64,000 nucleotides of DNA from Tubulanus polymorphus (taxonomy: Eukaryota > Nemertea > Palaeonemertea > Tubulaniformes > Tubulanidae). Shown one piece after another: positions 38,812-50,261 of the stretch. Position numbers and translations under genes: made by a program. Within the stretch, counting starts at the first letter, position 1, and each line of letters opens with the position of its first letter. The DNA lies in contig NC_134034.1 of NCBI RefSeq assembly GCF_964204645.1, forward strand, positions 1 to 64,000, given 5' to 3'. Below the pieces are notes generated by a model. That model did no database searches. It had not been told where the DNA came from and saw only the letters and a list, made by a program, of their open reading frames with translations.

Positions 38812-41790
38812 TTAATACAGTTGCGTGGCAACGAACATCACCGACAATACTGATAGAATGATACTGGTTTGCGCCGCGGACGGAGATGCTACAAACAACA
38901 ACATTCAGATAGATATAAGGTTATTCCTGGCAGTTTGAGCAATAAGGCACTATACGATCTATTATGATCTAATTGTGGAAAACGTCGCTACATTTTGACT
39001 CTTCTGAACTCAAAGCTAAACAATTAACTCGAAACTTGAAAGAATCAATTGCAGCAGTAAACGTAAGGTATGGTTTCCATGGAAACCACGGATGTACCTT
39101 CGTTATATAAACTGACATGATAATAGTCGAATATATGTTCGCGTCAATGGCGGTTGGGGTGTTAATGGGTGTTGGGCTGTTAATGGGGGTTGGGTGGGTG
39201 GGGGGTGTTGGGGTGTTAATGGGGGTGAGGGGGGTAGTTGGCCTGATGGTAGCTACATATGTTGGAAGGTATTCTTCAGATTATCAAACGACGGTTTACG
39301 AGAGAGGCGGATGAGGTTAATATAACTTACATGATAATTGTCCAAAGGCCATTTCCTTGTTACAGAATTTAGCGTGGTAGTAACCGACTGACGACTTAGT
39401 GACATTCATCAAGGTCAACGTGGAGGTCTTCATTTCTCCGGTCATCTACGATACGAAGAAGAGGACAGTTTGATGTTCCAGTTAAGTTAGTTTATTCAAC
39501 ACATGATATGTTATGGGTTCAAATAATGAAAACGGTACCTTAGTGGCTACAGAAGTAATTGTATCGTTCAGCTGTTTCAAATCGTTCTTCTCCAGTTGAG
39601 GATCGGGAACTTTAGAAAAAAACCAGTTGATTTCGCAGAGGTTCTGAGAATCGATCGGATTCGCATAAAACGACGCCACAAACTTCACGTCTGTTCCGGC
39701 AACTAATCTCTGTTTCTTCGGTAGAACTTTCTCGCGTTCCGGTGGATCTGAGTTAAACACATGTTCATAGCGATAGTGTTAAAAAGATTGAATCAGATTC
39801 CGGGGTTAGGGGAATATTGAGCTTGCAAGTGAGGTTACTGGAGGTTTTTGAAAGCCTTGCTCATGATTTAATGGAATTTACTGGAAGTTTCTTGGAATTT
39901 AGTGAAATTTCGTTGATATTTTACTGCAGGTATTTATTGTCAGTATGAGTAATACTTACATTCAAGAGAAAGTATAATAGATTTTGACATAGGAGCACTA
40001 CCATCCGGATTTGACGCTGTACAAGTTATATTTTTATTGTTCAATTCTCCGTTAATGGCATAAAATGGAAAGCCATTTTTCATGATGACGCTGTACCACG
40101 AGAACGTTTTAGTTACTGCGCAGTTTCTGTAATAGACATTCATATAATGTATATATTGTAGTCCACAAGGGAATCACAGGACCGAGTCAAACTAGAAGAC
40201 ACGGCTAGGTTAATCTATGTTAAACTAGGTTAAACTAGCTGAGGGGGTATATATAGTTAACTTACTGGTCAGGACAAGAATCTGGTAAAACATCAGCTGC
40301 TTTCTTTGTTCCATCATTCAAGAGGTTTTTAGACGCAGTTTTCACGCTTACTGAACCGTATGAATTGAATTCGGTTTCTACAACACATTGAAGACTGTCT
40401 TTCGGAGTTGCGGGAACTTGACTCAAATCCAATGATACCTTTTCGTTTTTCCCTATTACAGTCATTTGACTGGTACCTGGATTCTTGAATTGCCATCGAA
40501 CCGAAGTTACAGGTCCTGTAATTATCGTAAATATCAACATCTATGAGCTTAACCTTAGAAAATATGTCTGTTTCGATAAATCCCCCTATGACGTTATCAT
40601 ATAATCGATTGATTCTATTTTAAGAAGAGATACTATGTCGCCGTTTCGTGTAAAGCTGATGCAAATATATAAATCCGTTTTATAGCTAAAACCGATTAGT
40701 GCTACCGAAACAGATGTTCGGGATTTCCGAAAAATGCCGAATAGTTACGAAATAACCCGACGATATAACGCACCTTTGACCGTTAAAGTTTTCCAGTTTT
40801 TGCTAGACTCTCCCTCACACGTGTACTGACCAGCGTCCGTGGCATCGACCGCTACAATAAATACACACACTTTAATTAGATAGCTGTTTGATACGACACC
40901 TGGTGGGATACCGTGTAATTACTCACTTACCGGTGATAGTGAAGATCAGTAAAGTTCCACCCTGTGATGAGTATTCGGAAGGAATTGTACCTTCAGTGAC
41001 GCTAACCTTACTCTGGTATGAACGGGTAACTGTCAATCCATTGCTGATATAAGCGACTTGTTCATCTTTGTTTTTCCGTTTCAAAAAATCGATATTTTCG
41101 GCGGACTTGGCGCTGCTGAACTGTGGTTAAATGAAAAGATATATGAGTTTAATTCCGGACAGGGTTAGGGTTAGCGTTAGAGTCAGAACTATGTCTGATC
41201 TGAGGTCAAACAATCAAGTTCAATTATTATGCAGATGATTGAATTGATGTTTATTTTATTGATTGATACTTACGCCACATTTGAATTCCCATTTACTGCC
41301 GACCTGTACTGGTTTATCAGAAGCCTGTGAGATACTCCAAGCGGCCTGACAAATACCTGAACAGAAAAAAACACAGATAATATTCAACAAACAGAGTAGA
41401 AAACTGGAATCCTCATTAAAAAATGCAATCGAGGAACCGCTAGGTGGCGCTAGTGATGAATTCATACAATATGAACTTAAAACATCAAATAGAAGTTGTT
41501 TCTAAATCTCAGATCAAGCACAAATGGATTAAATGAAGATACGTTAGAAATGTTTAGTGATGATCTACCCGTCGCGGCGCCATCTGGCGGATAATAGGAT
41601 TAAAGCAGATTATCGAGTCAAACATTTTTATGCGACTCGAATAATTTCATAATCGCTCCACATAAATCAAACAGTTGCTTCATTCTAAGCGTGATGTGTA
41701 GAGTAATAAATTCCAATAGTTAATCCTACTTCATTGCAGAGCAGCGCGTTCAACTCCAGTCTGGTGGTGCTGTTAAAAATTTGTGAGAAC

Positions 41791-41830
<40 letters not shown>

Positions 41831-41967
41831 CTGTTGATGAACTGTGGATCCACGATTGACGCATCGTCGTAAAAAGACTGTTGTCAGAATTGATTTGCAG
41901 TCAGATATACTGTGTGAGGGGGATAAATGTATTAACGCGCTCTGATAGGACGATTAACAGTTCATCC

Positions 41968-42023
<56 letters not shown>

Positions 42024-45000
42024 CCACCACCACCACCACCACCACCACCGCCACCACCACCACCACCAGCAACAGCAGCAGCAGCTGCTTTCCTACTATC
42101 AATTGTATCTGGATAGGGAGGTGGATACTCGTATAAGGGTAGGGAGGTGGATACTCGTATCAGGATAGGGAGGTGGATACTCGTATCAGAGTAGGGAGGT
42201 GGATACTCGTATCAGAGTAGGGAGGTGGATACTCGTATCAGAGTAGGGAGGTGGATACTCGTATCAGAGTAGGGAGGTGGATACTCGTATCAGGATAGGG
42301 AGGTGGATACTCGTATCAGGGTAAGGAGGTGGATACTCGTATCAGAGTAGGGAGGTGGATACTCGTAGAACTCATAGAATGGCCGGCACGCCTTGCTGCT
42401 ATTCATATGACTATGAATATATTATCGCTTGCCGGTCGGTCGGGTTTGCGTGTTGAGCTGCTGTTCTGTCAAGTGACGATGGTTGTTCTAATATTTGCCG
42501 ACGTTTGAAGAGTGACACTTGTCCTACTAATATTTATTATTCAAGCACTACAGTTATTGCGGCTATCAGTGAGATACGGGTTGACTAACTGCACCCCGAC
42601 TCTCAGTCAGATCCCATCAGATTCTAGTTTCGTTTTTTCTCTGATCCACATTTTGTTGTTATACATTGAACAACATATATACACGTGAATACATGCAGAA
42701 ATTCAAACACGATAGATTTATATTCGGACGCGATCGAAGTCACGCAGTGGAACAATGCACGCTTTTTTTCCTTGACCCGTTTAATTTCTATACGCGTCTG
42801 ATATGTCACATAAATAATGAGAATAAAAGAATTCTATTCATACTCGTCAGACTGGTTGTTGGCGGTTTGAACTACTTTGCGAGATTCGAATGGGTTTTTT
42901 GCTATTCAAATTCGCTGTTGATATATCGAGACTGATATCGAGACTGTGATAGTGTATGATAGTGTATTATATTGTCTGTGACGCCAATAAAAGCTTTCAC
43001 TTGAAGCTAAACGAGAAACTAAAAATGATTATCGCATCATTTAGATTTCATACAACCTAAATAAACTTCGATCGTTTATGCGGTTGCGAGGAGGAGAGCG
43101 CTAGTTCATTAACAGGACAATAGACATTAGACATTGTTTTTTAAGGACAATCCGTGATATTTATCTGACGTATTTTATAAAAACTTGTTTGAATTATAAA
43201 TGATATGTAAATGTATTCGTAACAGTCGCTATTGTTGCATCCCCGGTAACTATGTGTACAGATCTATTTCAAAAGGTGCGGTTTATGTGGAATAATAGAG
43301 TAATTCAAACATGAGGGGTATTTTTTAGGTTAATAACGCCACTCGGTCGGTTTGTACAGAGTGACACAGACTCGCTGTGTACTCTATATTCACAGCATGT
43401 ATTAATGCTTAATTGACCAAATAAAAACCGACTATTATCAATAGGAGCGAAATAAAAATCACATCAGAATTATTTGTGTGATGTTGTTATTAGATTCCGT
43501 AATCGTGACACATTAAAGTTAGGGTTCGGTTTAACTGGGTTATTCCATCCACAGTTCCACAGTTCCACAGTACTACACCCAGTTCCACAGTTTTCTGAAC
43601 TCAATTCTACAGCACACTCAGTTCCACAGTAAATGTGTGCGAATATGTAGTAAATTTGATATTCAAAAATGAAAACCGTTCAGGTGAATATATACGGATC
43701 TGTCAGATTCTAGTCGCTGCTGCTCGTTGCTGCTCGTTACTGCTGCTCACTGCTGCTCGTTACTCTGCTCGCGAGTGATGTGATTACGAGTAAAGAGATT
43801 TTCTAACTGTCATTAGGAGCTGATCGATAATCCGTCTCTCGATCACGCGATACTCCCACAGCGCCGCCGGTTTAATCTGCGGTTAGAACACCGTAGCTGC
43901 GTGAAGGCCGTCGCCGCCAAGGTCGTAGGTCAGATCAGGCGCGTCGTTTCCTCCTCCAGCTCCTCCTTTCCCCCCCCCCCTGCTCGCCCGCTCTGGGATC
44001 TCTGTTTATTTGTTCCATGTAGCAAAATGTTTATCATTGCTTTGATGTTGTTGAAGTTTAAATGCGGCTATAGCTACATGTATTAAAACAGTCGTAGCAG
44101 CAGCAGCGGGAACCCCGCTCCTGGAGGGGTTCAACAATAACTGTGTGGATCTAAGAGGTCCATGCCTGACGGTGATAACAATATCCACCCTATTTAATCC
44201 ACGCTGTAGGCGCTACCCACCCAGTCAAAGTTCCACCCTGTATCCACCCTGTAGGCGTGCTGCTGTGTGAAAACAGCAAATAAAAAATCAAATATGATCA
44301 GAAAGAAAAGATCGATTCCGTGATGAAAACATGTGTCGATTTATATGTGAGCGCCGCGCGGTAAATGTAGATTTCACAGCAGATAGGGTATTAAATAATA
44401 AACCAAGCGGGTCTGTCTAGGACACCGGGGATCTGTCTAGGACACCGGGGATCTGTCTAGGACACCGGGGATCTGTCTAGGACACCGGGGATCTGTCTAG
44501 GACACCGGGGATCTGTCTAGGACACCGGGGATCTGTCTAGGACACCGGGGATCTGTCTAGGACACCGGGGATCTGTCTAGGACACCGGGGATCTGTCTAG
44601 GCCACCGGGGATCTGTCTAGGCCACCGGGGATCTGTCTAGGACACCGGGGACCGTTGAGTTGTTGAGAACATGGACTAGTTATCATAACACTAAATGCCG
44701 CTGGTTTAGCCTTATTGGTCTAGTTAAGCAGTTTAAACTAAGCAAGATAACACAAGGCTATGTTTTAGTGTTTGTACGCGTGAAAAGGGACAGTTTTTAT
44801 TGAAAAAGGATTTTGAGATCTGATTTTTTCGTTACTCAACTTAAAACAACATCTCGTTTATAGTTTTTATGACGTTAAACTCAATAATAAGATATTTACA
44901 AGACGGGATGATTCTCAACAATATAGTTTGACTATATATAAACAGTTTAACTTTAACGCCACCCCCGAAACCAACAGATTTTCGAATACTACAGAGAATA

Positions 45001-45055
45001 ACTTACCCGAGCATGAAACCAGTGCTAAAACTGTAGCTGCAAAAATCGTATCCAT
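38812..45055 (-). CDS. GPI-tailed immunoglobulin-superfamily protein, 9 coding exons, 405 aa
   Basis: Exons on the minus strand: 45055-45007, 41356-41274, 41120-40931, 40851-40774, 40515-40266, 40126-39960, 39747-39539, 39445-39331 and 38888-38812. All introns are GT-AG and phases match; the total is 1218 nt including the stop. Exon 1 encodes a signal peptide (starts MDTIFAATVLALVSC). Ig-like modules follow: the first pairs Cys43 with Cys119 in DAGQYTCEG, the second is less complete around Cys177, the third ends NITCTASNPDG, and the last ends SSVGYYHAKFCNK. The C-terminus (about 381-405) is small residues followed by a hydrophobic tail, as in GPI-anchor signals. A cell-surface adhesion or recognition role is inferred. 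The family within the superfamily is not identified. Intron 1 is 3.65 kb. Confidence 0.85.
39147..39240 (+). repeat. G-rich tract in the last large intron of the Ig gene
   Basis: Many runs of three to six G (GGGTGTTGGGG-like units) on the plus strand, between exons 8 and 9 of the minus-strand Ig gene. It fits G-quadruplex patterns in the non-template strand. Confidence 0.6.
41793..42370. repeat. Microsatellites and a 26-bp minisatellite in Ig-gene intron 1
   Basis: (AT)n at about 41793-41830; (CAG)n then (CAC)n then CAG at about 41971-42085; then about ten copies of a 26-bp unit containing GGGAGGTGGATACTCGTATC (42111-42367). The CAG/CAC tract is readable as polyGln/polyHis, but it sits inside an intron. 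Confidence 0.9.
42371..44411. other. Intronic sequence without recognised genes
   Basis: Middle of Ig-gene intron 1. Contains repeated CCACAGTTCCACAG motifs (43550-43630) and a TGCTGCTCGTTACTG-rich patch (43712-43765). The short open frames here have no family features. Confidence 0.5.
44412..44651. repeat. 20-bp minisatellite, 12 copies
   Basis: Unit TCTGTCTAGGACACCGGGGA, nearly perfect, with two copies carrying GGCCACC. Lies in intron 1 of the Ig gene. Confidence 0.95.
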
Positions 45056-45200
45056 ATTGATTAGTGTTTCACGACCGAGCTGCCTGTATTCTGTCACTGT
45101 GTGTCTCACTGTGAGTACAGTGCGGCTTGTGACGCGTATCGCGGGCGCGGTCTCGACGCGCACGCGCGCGCTGGTCGCACCGCGCGTACACTACAGAGAC
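45056..45200 (-). promoter_or_regulatory. CpG-rich upstream region of the Ig gene
   Basis: A stretch dense in CG dinucleotides (about 45125-45188) lies just upstream of the start codon at 45055, in otherwise AT-rich DNA. It is the likely 5' UTR/promoter. No TATA box was identified. Confidence 0.45.
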
Positions 45201-46394
45201 ACCACAGAGAGACACCAGCTGATTTACTTTTCTAAAACAGATTAGGTTAAATTTCGAGGTTTCAGTTATAGCTTTACTTGAACCCTTACTTCTTTAACCC
45301 TAAACATAAACAAGGGTACGGTTGTCACTTCGAAATACATATACATCTATAGCGACAGCACTGATTAGGTTACTTAACATAGTTTTAGAGTAGAACAGAG
45401 TTTAACTGAAACAAGGTTATATAGGTTTAGTGATGTGGAATTCGGTAAGGGTTAGGGTTAGATTTCAACTCGTACGCCGAAAGCCATCATTCTTTCCAAT
45501 GGCCCGATCCAGGAGCCTGATCAGATTCCCAAAATAAGTTTCGCCTTATTTTCTGGGTTCAGCAAGGCCTGTCATAATCGAAACGAAAACAATTCAATTC
45601 AGTTTCTACAGTCATTAGTTATCAATATCAATTACCAGTGGTTGGATTATCCCCCGTCGCTGGTCACGTTCACTTTTCGTCGAGAAAGCAGCCCTGGAAA
45701 GCGTGCATCGGATATCTCCACCCATGCGCCATCTAACGGAACGCACTAGCGTACGCGGTATCAATTATTCGTTCTCGAACCCATCTAACCGCAAAACGAA
45801 TCAACATTTATTTCATTCAAATTGTTTATTCTTTCATTAGAAAAACAGATAGTTTAATTCGTTATAAACACAAGGAAAGATTCCATAAAATACACAAATT
45901 CCGTCGTCGGAGCAGCCCCGAGTTAGTCAAAGAGCACTGCAATCCGTCCGGTGCTGCCATCTGGAAGGTTTATACTGATGTAGTTAATTACGTATCGGCT
46001 TCAGTAACCTCTTTACCTCTGAAGAAAGGTAAAAATATCAATCGAATTCTAAATTTGAAGTCACTATTTATAGAACAAACAGTCGTAGTTTGAGTAAATC
46101 TTGGTCTAATGATTATTTATTCTCCATAAATTTGTAAATTTACGTTTAAATCGGGGTGATGGGTAGTCTGTGTCTGTTCCTTCCGTTTGAAAAAGTTGAC
46201 AGTGAAAGTCCCGAAAATTGAAACAATGATATTTCACTCTGTGCGAACCTGCAGAGTATCAACTAACAAACACACACCTTCCTGCCCCAATTATACCCGC
46301 AGTATTTAGCGCCAGTGACAAAATGAAGATAATGTAACGCACATCACCAGGATTCGAACCCGATTTGATGTGCTGGTGAAGTGAGTATTGAAAG
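45201..46394. other. Intergenic region between Ig gene and dsRBD gene
   Basis: No coding region supported. A non-coding first exon of the dsRBD gene is expected here but could not be placed. An isolated B-box-like motif in antisense (GGATTCGAACCCG, about 46350) may be an old tRNA/SINE remnant. Confidence 0.4.
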
Positions 46395-47040
46395 GCTCTG
46401 GAGGAGTTTGGGGGGGAGGTGAGCGGGCTAGGAGTAGAGCGTTATCTAATTGTCTAACACTTATCGATGTTTTGTAGATGGCAGCCCCAGGGTTAGGGTT
46501 TGGGGGGGGAGGTGAGCGGGCTAGGAGTAGAGCGTTATCTAATTGTCTAACACTTATCGATGTTTTGTAGATGGCAGCCCCAGGGTTAGGGTTTGGGGGG
46601 GAGGTGAGCGGGCTAGGAGTAGAGCGTTATCTAATTGTCTAACACTTATCGATGTTTTGTAGATGGCAGCCCCAGGGTTAGGGTTTGGGGGGAGAGGTGA
46701 GCGGGCTAGGAGTAGAGCGTTATCTAATTGTCTAACACTTGTCGATGTTTGTAGATGGCAGGCCCAGGGTTAGGGTTTGGGGGGAGGTGAGCGGGCTAGG
46801 AGTAGAGCGTTATCTAATTGTCTAACACTTGTCGATGTTTTGTAGATGTCAGCCCCAGGGTTAGGGTTTGGGGAGGAGGTGAGCGGGCTAGGAGTAGAGC
46901 GTTATCTAATTGTCTAACACTTATCGATGTTTTGTAGATGTCAGCCCCAGGGTTAGGGTTTGGGGGGAGAGGTGAGCGGGCTAGGAGTAGAGCGTTATCA
47001 AATTGTCTAACACTTGTCGATGTTTTGTAGATGGCAGGCC
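46395..47040 (+). repeat. ~92-bp tandem repeat carrying the splice acceptor and start codon of the dsRBD gene
   Basis: Seven copies at spacings of 91-93 bp. Each contains AGCGTTATC[T/A]AATTGTCTAACACTT, then an acceptor-like TTTGTAG followed by ATG (at 46478, 46571, 46663, 46755, 46846, 46938 and 47031), then CCCAGGG. Only the last copy runs into the dsRBD coding sequence; the others continue as GTTAGGGTTTGGGG into the next unit. Confidence 0.92.
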
Positions 47041-48724
47041 CAGGGAAAACTCCAATAGGATATTTACAGGAAGTCTGCTCTAAACGTGGTATAACCCCGA
47101 CGTATGATCTGGTAGCCACTGAAGGAGCGGTCCATGAGCCTACATTCGTCTTCAGATGTACAGCAGGGGACTACCAAGCTACTGGCAAAGGTAACGAACA
47201 ACAGCGCCACCACACGTCTCGTCGTAAGGAGGCGGAGTCTGTTTAATTGTTGTATCGTTTTTTATCGACAGGTCCGAACAAGAAGAAAGCCAAACATGAA
47301 GCAGCTATGGCTGTTTTGGGGACAATGTTTGGAACAACGAACACAGCTGAAAAACAAGGGTAAATCATTCATATATACCTCACAGGGGGAGGGTACCTGA
47401 AACCTCACAGGGGTCCCCTACGAGTCCTTGATTCCTTTAATCTTCTAAATGGAAAATGCTTTTCAAGGTTCCTAAACTCCTTCAATAATAATTGGAAAAT
47501 GTAAGGACCCTGTTGTAAATCAGCTGAATTATGATCTTTGTAAACAGCCACCAAGTCGCCACCTATCAGCGATAACTCACACTAATGGTTGTATTTTCAG
47601 GGTCGCAATCCCTCAAATCCCACAGATTAGCGATGACGGTATCCCAGGTAACCCGATCGGTCAACTTCAGGAACTCACGCAGAAAAAGAAATGGGCGCCC
47701 CCTATATACGAGTTTGCACAGGAACAGGGACCGGCTCACAGTCGCGAGTTTGTCTGCATCGTGAGACTGTTTAATAAGATTAAAGAAACAGGTGAGTGTT
47801 TTAACCATGAGACACCGGGGGTCAGTGGACCCGAGACACCGGGGGTCAGTGGACCCGAGACACAGTGGACCCGAGTGAGTCTAGTCTACTAATCCGTGAG
47901 TGTTAAACTTCTAAAACCAGGGTGACTTAATGTCTAAATGTGATCTCGAGTATTTTCACTCGTCCTGTTGTAAGATTAAATGAGTCTAATCAATTGTATT
48001 TATTTTATTTAGGTCTCGGCAAATCGAAGAAAAGCGCGAAACGTAAAGCTGCGTTCAGCCTCCTACAGCGGATTAATCAGGGTATAAACCTGACAGCTGA
48101 GGATATGGAACCTCCCGAAGAGTTTGACGATGATACGGTCCCTCTGATGGACGCTAAGGGCTCGTATACGGCTCTGAAAGAAGGCAGACGAATCCCGACT
48201 ATCACGCCTCACGCTAGTAAACAGATCGGTCAATTCTACGCTAAAATGAAGAATTCTAACGGTAAATACCTGATAGCGCTTCATCAGAAACAGTTAAACA
48301 CACCTGCTTCTAATTACTGTCAGATGTTACAAGAGATCGCTGAGGAACAACGTTTTGAGGTGACTTACGTTGACTTACAGGAACAAACTACTGATCCATC
48401 GGGAAAAAAAGGTGAATATTTCATCAGTGAAGAGGGAGAGGGAGACTACTCATCGACCTAGTTCATTAGATAAGGGCTTGGGCGGCTATGTGGGCACATC
48501 CAGGGACTGTCGGGCTCGATTAAACAGAAAGTGCTATGGGTCGATACTCTATAATGAACTGTATTAATAATTTGTATATTGTAGGAATGCGTCAATGTTT
48601 GGTTCAGTTATCTACGATGCCCGTAGCGGTGTGCCACGGCTCCGGGCCGCACACGGATGACGCACACGCTCGTGCCGCCCAAAACGCTCTTCACTACCTG
48701 AAAATAATGACGAAAAAGGCTTAA
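47031..48724 (+). CDS. TARBP2/PRKRA: Three-dsRBD protein of the TARBP2/PRKRA/Loquacious family, 5 coding exons, 325 aa
   Basis: Exons 47031-47190, 47272-47359, 47601-47791, 48013-48411 and 48585-48724; GT-AG introns and consistent phases give 978 nt. dsRBD1 (about 5-72) starts KTPIGYLQEVC and ends in the basic KKKAKHEAA helix. dsRBD2 (about 99-165) starts GNPIGQLQEL and ends GKSKKSAKRKAA. dsRBD3 (about 247-322) has NYCQMLQEIAEEQRFEV, CLVQLST and VCHGSG, and ends ALHYLKIM, which is the Dicer-binding type of this family. Family members hand dsRNA substrates to Dicer and load Argonaute. Length is close to human PRKRA. Whether it is nearer TARBP2 or PRKRA cannot be decided by eye. The ATG sits exactly at an exon start inside a tandem repeat, so upstream coding sequence cannot be excluded. 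Confidence 0.92.
47808..47875. repeat. Short minisatellite in dsRBD-gene intron 3
   Basis: Three partial copies of a ~24-bp unit GACACCGGGGGTCAGTGGAC, starting about 15 bp after the splice donor. Shares GACACCGGGG with the array at 44412. Confidence 0.85.
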
Positions 48725-49335
48725 TTCGAAAATGGCCTCGATTAGTTAGAAAAGTAACCCAACTTCAGACACCAGAAAATTCAGTTCGTTCATCAGCAGA
48801 AATGTAATAAAACCTGCTTAATTCTGATAAACGGAAATAGAATCCGTATTAGATCAAAATACAGGTTAAACTGATCTGGATTAGGTACAGATTAAACTGA
48901 TCTGGATTTGATACAGATTAAACTGATCTGGATTAGATACAGATTAAACTGATCTGGATTAGGAGGGTTTTTCACTATTCTCTCCAGAGTAGTGTCGGTG
49001 TACATATGATAATTATACAGAAATGGTTCCTGGATTCACTGAATCGCACTGGATTCACTGAATCGCACTGGATTCACTGAATCGCACTGGATTCACTGAA
49101 TCGTTGTAAATCATGTGTCAATTGATGTTTCTTATTGAATTGGAATTAATGTTTTAATTATTGTGTATGTCACACACATGATGCGCTTGTGACGCCCCCT
49201 ATAGTATGTATCTTATACTAATTGCTTGTAACATTTTGTTTATCGCCCAAGTTTTAAGATATTTCATTTGAAATGTGTTCATTTTTTGTGGCGCTAAAAA
49301 AATTCATTTTCTGTAAATAATTGATAAATAAACAT
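48725..49335 (+). other. 3' flank of the dsRBD gene with minisatellites and a poly(A) signal
   Basis: About five copies of a ~28-bp unit around TTAAACTGATCTGGATTAG (48860-48962) and four of TGGATTCACTGAATCGCAC (49030-49105). AATAAA near 49327-49332 is a plausible polyadenylation signal for the dsRBD gene. Confidence 0.6.
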
Positions 49336-50261
49336 CGAAAATAACGAGTCATTTCTTAGTTTCTGTTTTATTGGCACTTCATCTCGAGGCTCGTCACCTC
49401 GAGGTCACGCCCCTTCGGGATGCAAGTTGTGCTTCCTTTTTGGGCCTATGCGAGATAATTTGGAACAACTGTCGATTCCCCTATACTTGTAGTAACTAAC
49501 TATTCTATCCATACCAGTGAACAATAGAGACACCCAGCTACCGGTCTGAGTCGAGGAGCACTCCACGAGATGATGCTAATACAGAGTTCTGTTATCCCCC
49601 TCTGGCCCTAAACCATCTACATTAATAATTAAATAAAACGATATACGTTGTTTTTTTTCAGTAATCAATAATCGTTTTATTCGTAAAAAATTCACAATAA
49701 AATTCTACCCGTCTCAAACACTAGCCGTGAGTACACCGGACAGGGATAAAGCGGCTAACCATAAACACCGGACAGGGATAAAGGGGCTAACCATAAACAG
49801 CGGACAGGGATTAAACGGCTAACCATAAACACCGGACAGGGATAAAGCGGCTAACCATAAACAGCGGACAGGGATTAAACGGCTAACCATAAACAGCGGA
49901 CAGGGATTAAGTGGCTAACCACACGTGACTTCCTGTTCGTAGCCACGCGGAAAAAACTTATTCCATATCTTAAAAAATAATAACTTGATACTGCCATTTA
50001 TCAAAACAGTGGGAAAAATAGAGTTCAAAATTCTTCCGAAGGGCCCTAAGAGAACCGATAGTGCAGGTGGGTAGCCACAACCCGGCGGGTCGGTCGCCGC
50101 CGTGGCGATTACTCAGCTTAGCAAAAACAAGACGTACAAGTTATTACCGGATATTGATAGGCAGCGCCATCTTTATTCTATTCGAAAACAGAAACTGGGA
50201 GGTTCCCCGAAACCACAAATGGACAGATTGACAAACTCAATCCCGCTGCGATAGAAATGTT
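49336..50261. other. Intergenic region, convergent gene ends
   Basis: Between the 3' ends of the dsRBD and patatin genes. Contains six copies of a ~33-bp unit with CGGACAGGGAT[A/T]AA and GGCTAACCATAAAC (49735-49925). No gene seen. Confidence 0.6.

Noticed and set aside
41881-42168. polyGln/polyHis protein
   Set aside because: CAG/CAC microsatellite within intron 1 of the minus-strand Ig gene; no conserved flanks.
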